DNA from: Secundilactobacillus oryzae JCM 18671
GTDB lineage: Bacteria; Bacillota; Bacilli; Lactobacillales; Lactobacillaceae
Assembly (NCBI RefSeq): GCF_000740055.1
Contig: NZ_BBJM01000021.1
Coordinates: 1-39,851 of the forward strand
DNA length: 39,851 nt
Direction of reading: 5' to 3'
The notes beneath the pieces were generated by a model. It made no database searches. It saw nothing but the letters and a program-made list of their open reading frames with translations, and was not told the origin of the DNA. Position numbers and translations under genes: made by a program. Shown here piece by piece: positions 9,351 through 21,636 of the stretch (within the stretch, counting starts at the first letter, position 1; the number at the start of each line of letters is the position of its first letter).

Positions 9351-11780
9351 TTATTCGATTGGAACTTCCTTCATAACGTATGCTTCAACAACATCGCCAA
9401 CCTTGATATCGTTATAATTTTCAATCGTGATACCAAGTTCGTGACCTTGCTTAACATCCTTAACGTCATCCTTGAATCGCTTAAGACTACCAAGCTTACC
9501 TTCGTAAACAACGACGCCATCACGAATCAAACGAACATCACTATCGCGGGAAACATGGCCATCAATAACCATTCCACCAGCAATCGTACCAATCTTCGAA
9601 GCCTTGAAGATCTCACGGACTTCGATTTGGCCGATAATTTCTTCTTCGTAAGTTGGTTCTAGCTTACCCTTCATGGCGTGCTCGATTTCATCAATCGCAT
9701 TGTAAATGACACGGTGAAGGCGGATATCAACGTTATCTTGATCAGCTTGCGACTTAGCTTGTGGCGTTGGTCGAACGTTGAAACCAATAATGATGGCATT
9801 ACTTGCTTCTGCAAGGGTAACATCACTTTCGTTAATAGCACCAACGGCAGTATGAATGATGTTCACACGAACACCCTCAACTTCAATCTTATTCAGACTT
9901 CCTGCTAAGGCTTCTACGGAACCTTGAACATCAGCCTTAATAATAACGTCAACTTCCTTCATTTCGCCCTCTTTCATGCTATCAAAGAGGTTATCAAGGG
10001 TGACACGGTTAGTGGCGCTACGTTCCTTCATCAAGGCTTGTTTTGCACGTTCTTCACCAGCAGCACGTGCCGTCTTTTCGTCATCGAAGACGATGAATCG
10101 ATCACCAGCATCAGGCACATCGTTCAAACCAGTAATTACGACTGGTGTTGAAGGAGTTGCCTTCTTGATGTCCTTACCGTGCTCGTTGGTCATCGTCCGG
10201 ACCTTACCAAATGTGCTACCGACAACGATTGGATCTCCAACGTGCATCGTTCCTTGTTGAACGAGTAACGTGGCCACTGAGCCTCGACCTTGGTCAAGTT
10301 CAGCTTCAATGACTGATCCGGCTGCATGTTGCTTAGGGTTAGCCTTTAATTCCATCACTTCTGCTTGAAGTAAAATCATATCCAACAATTCGTCGATATT
10401 TTGGCCAAACTTAGCTGAAATTTGAACGAAAATGGTGTCGCCACCCCAGTCTTCTGGAATCAAACCGTATTCAGTTAATTGTTCGATAACGTGGTTTGGA
10501 TTTGCACCTGGTTTATCAATCTTGTTCACAGCCACGATGATTGGTGTCTTCGCAGCCTTCGCATGATTGATCGCCTCAATCGTTTGTGGCATGACACCAT
10601 CATCAGCAGCAACAACCAAGACCGTAATATCGGTAATATCAGCACCACGAGCTCGCATCTCCGTGAAGGCAGCATGTCCTGGTGTGTCCAAGAAGGTAAT
10701 GGTTTTGTCATTGTGCTTGAGTTGGTAGGCACCAATAGCTTGGGTAATCCCACCGGCTTCACCCTCAGTAATGTGAGAATGACGCAAGTGGTCCAACAAG
10801 GTCGTCTTACCATGGTCAACGTGACCCATGATAGTAACAACTGGAGGACGATTCTCAAGGTAGTCAGTGTTGTTGGCTTCCTCTTCGAAGAAAGTATCGA
10901 TATCGGAAACATCCACTTCAACCTTTTCTTGTGCTTCAATGCCGTAATCAGCAGCCAAAATTTCAATCGTATCCTTGTCCAGTGATTGGTTTTGGTTAAC
11001 CATTACGCCCAACATGAATAACTTCTTCACGATTTCGGTTGCGTCACGGTGAAGGACTTTGCTCAAGTCTTGTGCGTTCATCCCCACTGAATATTGTAAG
11101 ACATCTGGCAAGGCACGTTCCTTACGTTCAGGTGCACCCTTGCTCTTATTAACATCTTTAATTCGTTGGTTCTTGCTGCTGTATTTGCTTGCTAAATTAT
11201 TGTTGTTTCGGCGACGATTATTCTTGTTGTTACGGTTATTCCGGCGGTTATTATTGCCACCACCGTTACCGTTATTCAAACTGCCACCAAAACGACCAGC
11301 ACCACTATTACGGTCTGAACCACTATTGTTGTTAGACGGGCGACTATTTGAAGTGTTCCGGTTACCAGTGTTGCTCCGGTTAGCAGAACTACTTTGGTTA
11401 GAACGGCCTTGTTGACTAGAAGCTGGACGTGAACTCCCTTGGCTTGAACGATTTTGTTGACTAGAAGCTGGACGTGAGCTACTTTGACTGCGATTGGCAG
11501 ACTGTTGGTGGTTATTCGTCGCAGGCTTCTTTGCAGCTGCTGGCTTCGTAGAAGTTGATTGTGCTGTGGCTGCAGGCTTTGAAGCTGGCTTGGCAGACGT
11601 TGCTGCTTTTGCTGGCTTACCCTTACCTTGGAATTTTTCTCTTAATTGACGCTCTTCATTGTCACCAATAGTTGACATATGATTTTTGGCGTCAAATCCT
11701 TTTTCTTGTGCTGCATCGAGTAGTTGTTTGCTGGAAACGTTTAATTCTTTTGCTAATTCATAAATTCGTTTTTTCCCCAT
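9351..11780 (-). CDS. infB: Translation initiation factor IF-2
   Basis: An 809-residue initiation GTPase that brings fMet-tRNA to the 30S subunit. The N-terminal IF2_N motif ([25 protein letters not shown]) is followed by a long, hydrophilic Ser/Asn/Gln/Arg-rich linker (about residues 50-195) with a 15-residue repeat. A second IF2_N-like region comes next, then the G domain with GHVDHGKTT at about residue 318, DTPGHAAF and NKID, and the C-terminal domains that bind initiator tRNA. The start is ATG after AAAGGAG. It lies 17 bases after ylxQ. The linker is of variable composition across lactobacilli, so its length is not informative. Confidence 0.98.
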   Translation of the reverse strand: MGKKRIYELAKELNVSSKQLLDAAQEKGFDAKNHMSTIGDNEERQLREKFQGKGKPAKAATSAKPASKPAATAQSTSTKPAAAKKPATNNHQQSANRSQSSSRPASSQQNRSSQGSSRPASSQQGRSNQSSSANRSNTGNRNTSNSRPSNNNSGSDRNSGAGRFGGSLNNGNGGGNNNRRNNRNNKNNRRRNNNNLASKYSSKNQRIKDVNKSKGAPERKERALPDVLQYSVGMNAQDLSKVLHRDATEIVKKLFMLGVMVNQNQSLDKDTIEILAADYGIEAQEKVEVDVSDIDTFFEEEANNTDYLENRPPVVTIMGHVDHGKTTLLDHLRHSHITEGEAGGITQAIGAYQLKHNDKTITFLDTPGHAAFTEMRARGADITDITVLVVAADDGVMPQTIEAINHAKAAKTPIIVAVNKIDKPGANPNHVIEQLTEYGLIPEDWGGDTIFVQISAKFGQNIDELLDMILLQAEVMELKANPKQHAAGSVIEAELDQGRGSVATLLVQQGTMHVGDPIVVGSTFGKVRTMTNEHGKDIKKATPSTPVVITGLNDVPDAGDRFIVFDDEKTARAAGEERAKQALMKERSATNRVTLDNLFDSMKEGEMKEVDVIIKADVQGSVEALAGSLNKIEVEGVRVNIIHTAVGAINESDVTLAEASNAIIIGFNVRPTPQAKSQADQDNVDIRLHRVIYNAIDEIEHAMKGKLEPTYEEEIIGQIEVREIFKASKIGTIAGGMVIDGHVSRDSDVRLIRDGVVVYEGKLGSLKRFKDDVKDVKQGHELGITIENYNDIKVGDVVEAYVMKEVPIE
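11409..11498. repeat. Tandem 45-bp repeat in the infB linker
   Basis: Two adjacent 45-base units (11409-11453 and 11454-11498) share the same first 24 bases and partly diverge after that. They encode two copies of a 15-residue Ser/Arg/Gln-rich motif around SSRPASSQQ. The repeat is in frame, so changes in copy number would keep IF-2 intact. Confidence 0.8.
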
Positions 11781-11797
11781 AACTTCACTCTCCTTTA

Positions 11798-12100
11798 TTA
11801 TTTCGATAGTTCTATTAATCTTTTGGCGAAGTTGGCATCATTTACTGCAACTACTGTTCGTTGGAGGCCAATGGCACTTCCAATCTGATTTTTATCAAAA
11901 TCCGCAATGACGGGTACTTTATAAAAACTGGATTTGTCAGTTAGTTTCTTTGCAGACGCAGCTCCAGTATCAGCCGCTAGTACAACTAACTGAACCGATT
12001 GTTTTCGAATGGCTTTAAGTACGAGGTCTTCACCCAAAACGAGCTTGCCTGCGCGTTGTGCCATTCCCAAAAAGTTTAAGAACGCATCGTTATTTTTCAT
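11798..12100 (-). CDS. ylxQ: L7Ae-family RNA-binding protein YlxQ
   Basis: A 100-residue protein of the L7Ae/L30e/S12e fold, starting [19 protein letters not shown]. Members bind kink-turn RNA in vitro; the cellular role of YlxQ is not settled. I place the start at the ATG at 12098-12100, which overlaps the end of ylxR by 11 bases and suggests translational coupling. A longer reading from 12145 adds 15 residues that do not fit the family. It sits between ylxR and infB, the conserved position in Firmicutes nusA operons. Confidence 0.93.
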   Translation of the reverse strand: MKNNDAFLNFLGMAQRAGKLVLGEDLVLKAIRKQSVQLVVLAADTGAASAKKLTDKSSFYKVPVIADFDKNQIGSAIGLQRTVVAVNDANFAKRLIELSK

Positions 12101-12389
12101 CTTGAAATAGTTCTTTTCTGGCTTGTTGATGATCAACGTATTCAATTAATTCATCGTAAAAGCTATCCGGAATGCTGACTTCAAATACCTTATCAAACGT
12201 CCGTTTTTGCTTAGCTTTCTTTGCGACCGCCACATCTAGTGAAACGTATGCACCACGACCCGCCTTTTTACCAGTGGGATCCAATGAGACTTGACCTTCC
12301 TTATCGCGAACGACACGGACCAATTCTCGCTTAGGTGCCATTTCACCAGTCACAATATCCTTTCGTAGTGGAACCTTACGCTGTTTCAT
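12090..12389 (-). CDS. ylxR: YlxR family protein (DUF448), RNase P modulator family
   Basis: A 99-residue basic protein. The DUF448 signature is visible as LRKDIVTGEMAPKRELVRVV and GRGAYVSLD. The usual cysteine in RKCxxT is aspartate here. From established work in Bacillus, YlxR binds RNase P RNA (named RnpM); applying that here is inference. The start is ATG after GAGGAGGTC. It lies between nusA and ylxQ, and its 3' end overlaps ylxQ. Confidence 0.95.
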   Translation of the reverse strand: MKQRKVPLRKDIVTGEMAPKRELVRVVRDKEGQVSLDPTGKKAGRGAYVSLDVAVAKKAKQKRTFDKVFEVSIPDSFYDELIEYVDHQQARKELFQDEK

Positions 12390-12418
12390 GATTAAGACCT
12401 CCTCAAGCTAGCTATCAA

Positions 12419-13525
12419 TTATTCTGCGTCTTCAGGTGCTGATGGTTCATCGTCTGCTGGTTCTGAAGCTGCTCTATCAGAAAATAGGCCTTCAGCTTCA
12501 CTTTCAGACTTGATATCAATCTTGAAGCCAGTTAATTTAGCAGCTAAACGGGCGTTTTGCCCACGTTTACCAATGGCCAATGACAATTGATAATCAGGCA
12601 CGATTACCGTGCAAGCTCGTTCATTGTTTTCGTCAAAAATAACGTCCACCACTTCAGCAGGGTTTAAGGCATTAGCAATGAATTTTGCTTGATCGTCTGT
12701 CCATTCAACAATGTCCATGTTCTCGCCACCTAATTCGTTGACGATAGTTTGAACCCGTTGCCCTTTTGGTCCAACACTGGTTCCAACTGGATCAATATCT
12801 GAACTATTTGATCGAACAGCAACCTTAGCACGGTCACCGGCTTCACGAGCAATTGAAACAATCTCAACAGTTCCATCATAAATCTCTGGGACTTCTTCTT
12901 CAAATAATCGCTTCAATAAACCTGGTGCAGTCCGACTAACAAACACTTGAGGACCCTTTGCAGCGTTGTCTACTTCGGTCACATAAACTTTAATACGATC
13001 GTGCATCCGGTAAGTTTCGTTTGGCATTTGGTCTTGGTGACCCATTACTGCTTCTACGTTACCAAGGTTAACATAAACAAATCGGTGATCTTGGCGTTCA
13101 ACCTCACCCGTAATGACTTCGTTTTCGTATTGGCTGTATTGATCAAAGATAATTGACCGTTCAGCTTCACGAACCCGTTGCATGATTACTTGCTTGGCAG
13201 TTTGTGCCGCAATGCGACCAAAGTTCTTTGGCGTAACTTCAAACTTGATGTCGTCATCCAATTCGTAGCCACGGTTGATACCCGTTGCTTCTTCCAAGCT
13301 CACTTCTAAACGAGGATCAACAACATCTTCAACAACCTTCTTGACTGCATAGACATGAACATCGCCCTTTTTCTGGTCAAACTCTACAGCAACGTTCTGT
13401 GCTTGTCCATAGTTGCGCTTGTAAGCTGAAGCTAAAGCAGCTTCCAGTGCATCAATGACAATTTCTTTTTTGATGCCCTTTTCTTCTTCAAGTGAAGTCA
13501 GAGCATTCATTAATTCTTTACTCAT
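12419..13525 (-). CDS. nusA: Transcription termination/antitermination factor NusA
   Basis: A 368-residue NusA of the short Firmicutes type: an N-terminal RNA-polymerase-binding domain, an S1 domain (about residues 135-200, around ITGEVERQDHRFVYVNLG) and two KH domains (VGPKGQRVQTIVNELGGE and LAIGKRGQNARLAAKLTG). It lacks the extra acidic repeats of the E. coli protein and ends in a short acidic tail. It controls pausing and intrinsic termination. The start is ATG after TTGAGGAG. It is the second gene of the operon, and the hairpin upstream of rimP may be its own autoregulatory target. Confidence 0.98.
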   Translation of the reverse strand: MSKELMNALTSLEEEKGIKKEIVIDALEAALASAYKRNYGQAQNVAVEFDQKKGDVHVYAVKKVVEDVVDPRLEVSLEEATGINRGYELDDDIKFEVTPKNFGRIAAQTAKQVIMQRVREAERSIIFDQYSQYENEVITGEVERQDHRFVYVNLGNVEAVMGHQDQMPNETYRMHDRIKVYVTEVDNAAKGPQVFVSRTAPGLLKRLFEEEVPEIYDGTVEIVSIAREAGDRAKVAVRSNSSDIDPVGTSVGPKGQRVQTIVNELGGENMDIVEWTDDQAKFIANALNPAEVVDVIFDENNERACTVIVPDYQLSLAIGKRGQNARLAAKLTGFKIDIKSESEAEGLFSDRAASEPADDEPSAPEDAE

Positions 13526-13544
13526 TAGTAATCGTTCTCCTCAA

Positions 13545-14018
13545 TTAAAATTTGATGGCTAGGCGGGCTTTAGCAATGTTTTCACGTGGAATCGTGATTT
13601 CACTAATGCGTCCCTTTTGATTGATTTTCATCGTCAATTCGTCTTCAGTGACACTCAATAAGTCACCTTCGAAGGCCTTAGCCTTTTTAATTTGTTGATA
13701 CAGTGAAACATGAATATATTTGCCGACTGCATTTTGGTAATCCGTTTCCTTCTTCAAGGGCCGTTCTGCACCAGGCGAAGAAATCTCTAAGAAGTAGGCC
13801 TGTGGAATAGGATCAGGGTCAATTGAGTCTAATTTCTCACTTAACTCATCACTAACCATGGCACATTCTTCGATAGTGATACCACCGGGCTTATCAATAA
13901 AGACCCGCAAGTACCAGCCATCTCCTTCTTTGACAAATTCTGCGTCCACTAATTCAAAATGATGACCATCCAGAATTGGATTTACTAATTGCGTAACCGT
14001 TTCAACGACACTACTCAC
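13545..14018 (-). CDS. rimP: Ribosome maturation factor RimP
   Basis: A 157-residue RimP, needed for 30S subunit assembly. The N-terminal domain contains [27 protein letters not shown] and [20 protein letters not shown], typical of the family. A C-terminal SH3-like domain follows. I choose the GTG at 14016-14018 because GTGGAGG lies seven bases upstream. A longer frame from a TTG at 14048 starts inside the T-run of a hairpin and has no binding site. It is the first gene of the nusA operon. Confidence 0.95.
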   Translation of the reverse strand: MSSVVETVTQLVNPILDGHHFELVDAEFVKEGDGWYLRVFIDKPGGITIEECAMVSDELSEKLDSIDPDPIPQAYFLEISSPGAERPLKKETDYQNAVGKYIHVSLYQQIKKAKAFEGDLLSVTEDELTMKINQKGRISEITIPRENIAKARLAIKF

Positions 14019-14049
14019 ACTCAAGCCTCCACTACTTAATTTTTGCAAT

Positions 14050-14076
14050 AAAAAGAGCGAGCATCGCTGCTCACTC
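14050..14076 (-). terminator. Hairpin terminator between polC and rimP, possible leader attenuator
   Basis: On the minus strand GAGTGAGCA pairs with TGCTCGCTC (one G-U pair) around GCGA and is followed by TTTTT. It can end the polC transcript. A promoter predicted at 14102-14130 lies upstream of it, so the same hairpin is also in the 5' leader of rimP-nusA. Confidence 0.85.
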
Positions 14077-14101
14077 CCTTCGAGTTTTAGTTAATAGATA
14101 T

Positions 14102-14130
14102 ACAATACCACAAATCTTTGAAAAACTCAA
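14102..14130 (-). promoter_or_regulatory. Probable promoter of the rimP-nusA operon
   Basis: On the minus strand the -35 is TTGAGT (14125-14130), the spacer is 17 bases, and the -10 is TATTGT (14102-14107) preceded by TGG (extended -10). It starts 8 bases beyond the polC stop codon. Transcripts would begin near 14095 and pass through the hairpin at 14050-14076 before reaching rimP. Confidence 0.6.
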
Positions 14131-14138
14131 TGAAAGAC

Positions 14139-17100
14139 CTACATATCAAACAAGCTTAACTGATTTTCGTCAGGTAACTCATCCAACACGCCGTTTGCAG
14201 TCATAAAGTCAATTAGGGTTTTGGAAACCTTACCTCGCTTAGCTAAGTCTTCTTTGGAAATAAACGGCTTATCTTCACGAGCGGCAACAATTTGCTTAGC
14301 GGCGTTAGAACCTAACCCAGGAGCAGAATCAAATGGCGCAATCAAGGTATTTCCTTCAATCAACCATTCAGACGCATCAGAGCGATTGATATCAATCATC
14401 TTGAAGTCAAATCCTCGTTCTAACATCTCGTTGGCTAGTTCTAGAACCGTTAACAAATTCTTATCCTTAGCTGACGCATCATTACCTTGATCGTTAATTT
14501 CCTTCATCCGTGCCTTCACAGCTTCTTTACCACGGGACATCGCGACGATATCAAAATCCTCAGCCCGGACCGAGAAGTAAGCAGCATAGTAAATGATCGG
14601 GAAATAAACTTTAAAGTAAGCCACTCGAAGTGCCATCAGAATATAGGCTGCCGCATGGGCCCGAGGGAACATATATTTAATCTTCAAACAAGATTGAATG
14701 TACCAGTCGGGTACATCAGCCTTCTTCATTTCAGCTTGCCAATCATCCGGAATTCCTTTACCCTTCCGCACATGTTCCATGATTTGGAAGGCCATTTCAG
14801 AATCCAACCCCCAGTGAATTAAGTCGGTCATGATGTTATCACGACAACCAATCACGTTGGCGATAGTGGCAGTCCCATTTTTGATGAGCTCTTCGGCATT
14901 GCCTAACCACACATCGGTTCCGTGTGAAAGTCCAGAAATTTGTAGGAGTTCTGAATAATTCTTAGGATGAGTAGCTTCTAACATGCCTCGAACAAATCGA
15001 GTCCCAAACTCAGGAACACCTAACGTTCCCGTTTTTGAATTAATTTGCTCAGGAGTCACCCCAATCGTGTCAGTGCCAGAAAACAAGCCCATCACACCAG
15101 GGTCATCCATTGGAATTGACTGTGGATCGATACCTGATAAATCTTGGAGCATTCTGATCATTCGAGGATCATCATGGCCCAGAATATCAATTTTTAAAAT
15201 GTTGTCATGAATCGAATGGAAATCAAAGTGGGTGGTTTGCCAAGCGGCATTTTGGTCATCAGCCGGATACTGAATTGGTGTGAAATCATAGATATCCATG
15301 TAGTCCGGCACAACAATAATTCCGGCTGGATGTTGACCGGTCGTCCGTTTGACACCAGTAGCACCCTTTGCTAGCCGATCAATTTCAGCATTTCGAAAGT
15401 TTTGTTCTGTATCACGTTCGTAGGCTTTAACATACCCATACGCGGTCTTATCCGCAACCGTTCCAATCGTTCCGGCTCGGTAGACGTTCTTCTCACCAAA
15501 CAAGACCTTCGTGTAGTTATGAGCGATAGGTTGGTAGTCTCCCGAGAAGTTTAAATCAATATCGGGAACCTTGTTTCCGGTAAATCCTAAGAAAGTTTCG
15601 AACGGAATATCATGGCCATCACCAATCATGTCCGTGCCACAATTTGGGCAAGCTTTTCTTGGTAAATCATAGCCGGAGCTGTACTCACCCTTTGTATAGA
15701 AGTGAGAATACTGACAGTTTGGACAACGGTAATGAGGTGGCAATGGATTCACTTCGGTAATTCCAGTTAAAGTAGCGACTAAACTAGACCCAACCGAACC
15801 ACGAGATCCGACTAAGTACCCGTCTTTGTTACTTTTGGCAACCAGACGCTGGGCAATCAAGTAAATCACAGAGAATCCATTTCCGATAATACTCTTCAAT
15901 TCCTTATCCAACCGTTGCTGAACAATTTCAGGAAGTTCCTCGCCGTAAAATTCGTGAGCGGTTCTCATTGTCCGCTCTTCGATTTCTTGCTCGGCACCTT
16001 CCATTTTTGGTGTATATAATTTGTCCTTCAAAGGATGGACTTCATCAATTGAGTCGGCAATTTGATTAGTGTTTGTCACAACGATCTTCTGAGCAACATC
16101 TTCGCCAAGGAAAGCAAAATCAGCTAGCATTTCATCAGTTGTTCTGAAATGAACATCAGGTAATTCTTGCCGGTTTAGCGGATTGGCGCCACCTTGAGAA
16201 TGAATTAAAATTTTCCGGTAGATATAGTCTTCTGGGTTTAAAAAGTGAACATCCCCAGTTGCGACAACTGGCTTGTCTAATTCTTCACCGAGCTTCACGA
16301 TATTAGCGATGATTTCTTCCAGATGCTTCTTATTCTGAATGAGGCCACTCTCAATTAGTGGTTGATAGGCAGCGTGAGGTTGAACTTCCAAGTAATCATA
16401 ATACTTGGCAACCTTCACTGCTTCATCCCAGCCCTTTTGCATCATTGCCGTGAAAACTTCACCCGAATCACACGCTGAGCCAACAATCAATCCATCACGT
16501 AGTTGGGTTAGTTGACTGCGCGGTACTCGCGGCACTCGGTAATAGTACTCAACATTCGACAGGGAAACCAGTTTAAACAGATTTTTAAGCCCTTCTTGGG
16601 TCTTAGCCAAAATGATTGCATGCGAAGGCCGAGCGTGCTTATAAGCATCGTTATCGCTCATATGATGGTTGAGTTCATCATGAAATTGGATTCCATATCG
16701 ATCTTCAGCATCTTTCAAGAAGAGATAATTAAGGTGTCCTGTCGTTTCCGCATCATAAATAGCTCGGTGATGGTGTTCCAAGGCAACTTTAAATTTCTTA
16801 GCCAAGGTATTTAAACGATAACCCTTTAGCGTTGGGTACAAGAATCGGGCCAGTGTCAACGTATCGATAATTGGATTTTCAATTTCTGGCATGTCATGGC
16901 GACGATAACCAGTATTCATAAATCCGATATCAAACGTCACGTTATGACCGACAACAATCGCATCGCCAATAAACTCACGGAAAAGTCTGAAAACTTCTTC
17001 CTCGGACTTTGAGCCACGAACCATATCGTCAGTAATACTAGTCAGTTCAGTCGTTTGTTCAGAAAGATGGAAGCCAGGATCAATAAACTCTTCAAATTGG

Positions 17101-18461
17101 GCAACTACATTTTTATCTTGCATTTTGACTGCCGAAAGCTCGATAACCTTATCGTAAATAGCAGACAAACCCGTCGTTTCCACGTCAAAAATGACGTAGG
17201 TTGCGCCCTTTAACGGGACGTGCTTATCGTTGTACCCAATAGGCACACCATCATCTACTAGATTAGCTTCAACGCCATAAATCATCTTGACGCCATTTTT
17301 AGCTGCTGAGTTAAATGCGTCTGGGAAGCCCTGTACACCAGCATGATCCGTGATTGCGATTGCAGGTTGACCCCAGGCTTTTGCTTGCTTGACGTAATCG
17401 GCAATATTATTAGTCGCGTCCATTTGACTCATCGTGGTATGCAGATGCAATTCCACTCGTTTTTGGTCTTCTGGCGCCGTATCATGTCTAGATTCGTGCT
17501 TAACCTGATTAATGTCAAACGCGTTCAACGTCAATTCACGCATAAAGTTGTCTTCTTGCACGCTACCTCGAACTTTAACCCAGTCACCCTCGTTAAAATC
17601 TGCAAACAAAGCCTCATCGGAATCATCACGAGAGAACTTTTTAGCAACGATGGACGATGTATAATCGGTAATTTTCAGGGTGAGTAACTGGCGTCCAGAT
17701 CTGAGAACTCGAACTTCCTTATCAAAAACGTAGCCCTCAATCACCACTGAACGCTCTTCTTCCTGAATATCAACTAGACGCATGATATCTTCGGAATCCT
17801 TGATCTTACGGCCAATTTGGCCTAAGCCAGCAGGTGCAGTCCCAGCCGCACTCCGTTTAGTATTCGCCTTTTCAATTGCTACTTGGGCCTTTTGAGCTAA
17901 TTCCGCATCATTCTTCTCTTTTTGCCGCTTAAACTCTTGAATCTTTTCTTGAGAAGCGGTTTCATCCACCATAGTATGAATCGAAAACTTAGGAAAACCC
18001 ACACTAACGTATTTAGCTTCAATTGGACCCAAGGCTTGACCCGTGAGAAAATTTTTCACGATTTCATTTTCGGCCAATAAGGTTACTCTCGAATCGGTTA
18101 GTGTTGGCACCTGATGATTACAAAGTTCTTGCTTCATCGATGATGAAATGCCACTGTTGTTAACTACCCATTCCCAATAGTCGCCAAGCGTTTGCGTTGT
18201 GAGTTCTGGCTGGCGAGTTTGAATCGTGTAGTCAACCTGAGCAATGGAATGGAAGGCAATGTTTAATTGGTTTTGAAAGTTCAAAAATGCATTGAAAGGT
18301 AACACGTGGTCAAATTCAAAGAAAAAATGCCAAATTTTTGACTGCTCATGAACTTCCAGCTTCTTAATTTCTGCATCTTTGAAGTAGTCTTGTTCCGCTT
18401 GATCGGCTAAATCAAGTTGTTCAAGCAGTTTTACAAATAGTTCGTGATTGTTCAATGCCAC
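14139..18461 (-). CDS. polC: DNA polymerase III subunit alpha, Gram-positive PolC type
   Basis: A 1440-residue replicative polymerase with built-in proofreading. In order: an N-terminal domain and OB fold; the PHP domain starting [16 protein letters not shown] at about 335, interrupted by a DEDD exonuclease ([11 protein letters not shown] at about 420); a zinc-binding module with CPNC pairs at about 909 and 935; the catalytic [10 protein letters not shown] at about 965; and the PolC C-terminal domains. All key motifs are present. The start is GTG after AGGAGG. A proS terminator lies 48 bases upstream and no clear promoter is seen in the remaining gap, so some read-through from proS is possible. 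Confidence 0.99.
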   Translation of the reverse strand: MALNNHELFVKLLEQLDLADQAEQDYFKDAEIKKLEVHEQSKIWHFFFEFDHVLPFNAFLNFQNQLNIAFHSIAQVDYTIQTRQPELTTQTLGDYWEWVVNNSGISSSMKQELCNHQVPTLTDSRVTLLAENEIVKNFLTGQALGPIEAKYVSVGFPKFSIHTMVDETASQEKIQEFKRQKEKNDAELAQKAQVAIEKANTKRSAAGTAPAGLGQIGRKIKDSEDIMRLVDIQEEERSVVIEGYVFDKEVRVLRSGRQLLTLKITDYTSSIVAKKFSRDDSDEALFADFNEGDWVKVRGSVQEDNFMRELTLNAFDINQVKHESRHDTAPEDQKRVELHLHTTMSQMDATNNIADYVKQAKAWGQPAIAITDHAGVQGFPDAFNSAAKNGVKMIYGVEANLVDDGVPIGYNDKHVPLKGATYVIFDVETTGLSAIYDKVIELSAVKMQDKNVVAQFEEFIDPGFHLSEQTTELTSITDDMVRGSKSEEEVFRLFREFIGDAIVVGHNVTFDIGFMNTGYRRHDMPEIENPIIDTLTLARFLYPTLKGYRLNTLAKKFKVALEHHHRAIYDAETTGHLNYLFLKDAEDRYGIQFHDELNHHMSDNDAYKHARPSHAIILAKTQEGLKNLFKLVSLSNVEYYYRVPRVPRSQLTQLRDGLIVGSACDSGEVFTAMMQKGWDEAVKVAKYYDYLEVQPHAAYQPLIESGLIQNKKHLEEIIANIVKLGEELDKPVVATGDVHFLNPEDYIYRKILIHSQGGANPLNRQELPDVHFRTTDEMLADFAFLGEDVAQKIVVTNTNQIADSIDEVHPLKDKLYTPKMEGAEQEIEERTMRTAHEFYGEELPEIVQQRLDKELKSIIGNGFSVIYLIAQRLVAKSNKDGYLVGSRGSVGSSLVATLTGITEVNPLPPHYRCPNCQYSHFYTKGEYSSGYDLPRKACPNCGTDMIGDGHDIPFETFLGFTGNKVPDIDLNFSGDYQPIAHNYTKVLFGEKNVYRAGTIGTVADKTAYGYVKAYERDTEQNFRNAEIDRLAKGATGVKRTTGQHPAGIIVVPDYMDIYDFTPIQYPADDQNAAWQTTHFDFHSIHDNILKIDILGHDDPRMIRMLQDLSGIDPQSIPMDDPGVMGLFSGTDTIGVTPEQINSKTGTLGVPEFGTRFVRGMLEATHPKNYSELLQISGLSHGTDVWLGNAEELIKNGTATIANVIGCRDNIMTDLIHWGLDSEMAFQIMEHVRKGKGIPDDWQAEMKKADVPDWYIQSCLKIKYMFPRAHAAAYILMALRVAYFKVYFPIIYYAAYFSVRAEDFDIVAMSRGKEAVKARMKEINDQGNDASAKDKNLLTVLELANEMLERGFDFKMIDINRSDASEWLIEGNTLIAPFDSAPGLGSNAAKQIVAAREDKPFISKEDLAKRGKVSKTLIDFMTANGVLDELPDENQLSLFDM

Positions 18462-18508
18462 AATATTGACCTCCTGTTTTGTAAAAACGGCATATGTGAG
18501 CTATGTAG

Positions 18509-18536
18509 AAAAACCTGAGAAGAATCCTCAGGTTTC
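18509..18536 (-). terminator. Terminator of proS
   Basis: On the minus strand AAACCTGA pairs with TCAGGTTT around a short loop and continues into TTTTTC. It lies four bases after the proS stop codon and before polC. Confidence 0.85.
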
Positions 18537-18540
18537 TAAC

Positions 18541-20253
<1,713 letters not shown>

Positions 20254-20282
20254 CTATTAATCCCCTCTACTACTTCAAATCT

Positions 20283-21563
20283 CTAATTTAAGAAATATCG
20301 TTCGATGTCGTTCCACGTGACCAAAACCATTAACAGCAGCAAGAAACCAACGCCAACTAATGTTATAGCAGTTTCCACATTCTGTGATAACGGCTTACGA
20401 CGAATCCCCTCAATGAAGTTCAATAATATTTTACCACCGTCAAGTGCCGGAATTGGTAGCAAGTTAACAATTCCCAAGTTTAGAGACAAGAACGCTAGGA
20501 AGTATAAAACACCACTAACCCCGCCTTGAGCTGCTTGAGACGTATTGGCAAAAATGGCAACCGGTCCCCCAAGATCATTGAGACTAAAATGACCAGAAAC
20601 CATGTTCCAAAGTGCCGCAAACAACGCCATTGCCATATTCCACGTTTGTGTAAATCCTGAAATTAAAATACTACCAATATCAGTTTTCATATAACGATTA
20701 ATACCAATAACACCAACCGTTTGGCCTGATTCTTTGACCTTTTTAGGTGTTACCGTGAGGGTCTGATCCTTACCACTACGATCAACGGTAAGCTTAGTTT
20801 GCTTTCCGCCCTGCTTTTGAATGGCAGTCGCTAATTGCGTCCAAGTTTTGGTCGCTTTATTGTTAACTGCAACCACCTTGTCACCAGTCTTCATCCCAGC
20901 CTTTGCTGCGACGGATGTCTGATCTTCCACCTTAACTTGGTTAGAATTAGATGGCACACCACCTAAAGCAAACGAAAATAACGTGAAAACGACGATTGCT
21001 AAAATAAAGTTATTCATTGGACCAGCAAAGTTAGTCATCAAACGATGGCCTAAACTAGCTGACTGAAATTGAACGTCTTTGGGCGCAATTTGCACCTCAG
21101 TACCATCTGATTCAATAATAGTGGCATCATGATCAACCGGGTAACGCTTCAGTTCTTCTTCGTTCCCGTTTTCGTAGCCTTCAATCCACAAGTCATTCTC
21201 AAGATCCGAGCCCGAAACTTCCAGCGGAATTCCGTTGAATAACGTTGTTTTTTTACTTGCGTTAATTCGTTCCACTTTACCCGACTCGCCAATATATAAG
21301 CTGACAGGAGTCCCGGGTTTTAGTTCTTCGCCCTCATCTTCTTCACTACCAGCCATGCGAACGTAACCACCCAATGGCAACAGTCTAATGGTATAAGTTG
21401 TTCCGTTGGCTCGATGATAAAAGAGTTTTGGTCCCATCCCTACTGAAAATTCGCGAACGAGAATTCCAGACTTTTTGGCAAAGTAAAAATGACCAAATTC
21501 ATGGACAATCACTAAAATTCCAAAAACGATAATGAACGTTATGATCGTTGTAATCAATAGCAT
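20283..21563 (-). CDS. rseP: Site-2 intramembrane zinc metalloprotease RseP
   Basis: A 426-residue membrane protease that cleaves membrane-anchored substrates such as anti-sigma factors and pheromone or signal-peptide remnants. The zinc motif HEFGH is at residues 21-25 in the first membrane helix. A PDZ domain lies in the middle (about 205-275). The third ligand motif NLLPIPALDGGK is at about residue 370, and further membrane segments follow. The start is ambiguous: the ATG is only three bases after GGAAGG, while the TTG two codons later has better spacing. It lies between cdsA and proS, as in related Firmicutes, with no dxr gene between. Confidence 0.97.
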   Translation of the reverse strand: MLLITTIITFIIVFGILVIVHEFGHFYFAKKSGILVREFSVGMGPKLFYHRANGTTYTIRLLPLGGYVRMAGSEEDEGEELKPGTPVSLYIGESGKVERINASKKTTLFNGIPLEVSGSDLENDLWIEGYENGNEEELKRYPVDHDATIIESDGTEVQIAPKDVQFQSASLGHRLMTNFAGPMNNFILAIVVFTLFSFALGGVPSNSNQVKVEDQTSVAAKAGMKTGDKVVAVNNKATKTWTQLATAIQKQGGKQTKLTVDRSGKDQTLTVTPKKVKESGQTVGVIGINRYMKTDIGSILISGFTQTWNMAMALFAALWNMVSGHFSLNDLGGPVAIFANTSQAAQGGVSGVLYFLAFLSLNLGIVNLLPIPALDGGKILLNFIEGIRRKPLSQNVETAITLVGVGFLLLLMVLVTWNDIERYFLN

Positions 21564-21636
21564 CTACCTTCCAATTCTGAGTGTTCTTTCCCATCAGGAT
21601 ACATGACATGTGCCTTCCGGGCAAGTCCACGGATTT

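Noticed and set aside
11059-11415. Leu/Arg-rich open frame antisense to infB
   Set aside because: It is the complement of the low-complexity Asn/Ser/Arg linker of IF-2; composition, not coding, keeps it open.
11409-11498. CRISPR-like repeat
   Set aside because: There are only two units, directly adjacent and in frame within infB; no spacers and no cas genes are nearby.
12101-12145. Longer ylxQ start at 12145
   Set aside because: The extra 15 residues lie wholly inside ylxR coding sequence and do not fit the L7Ae family start; the overlap start at 12100 suits coupling.
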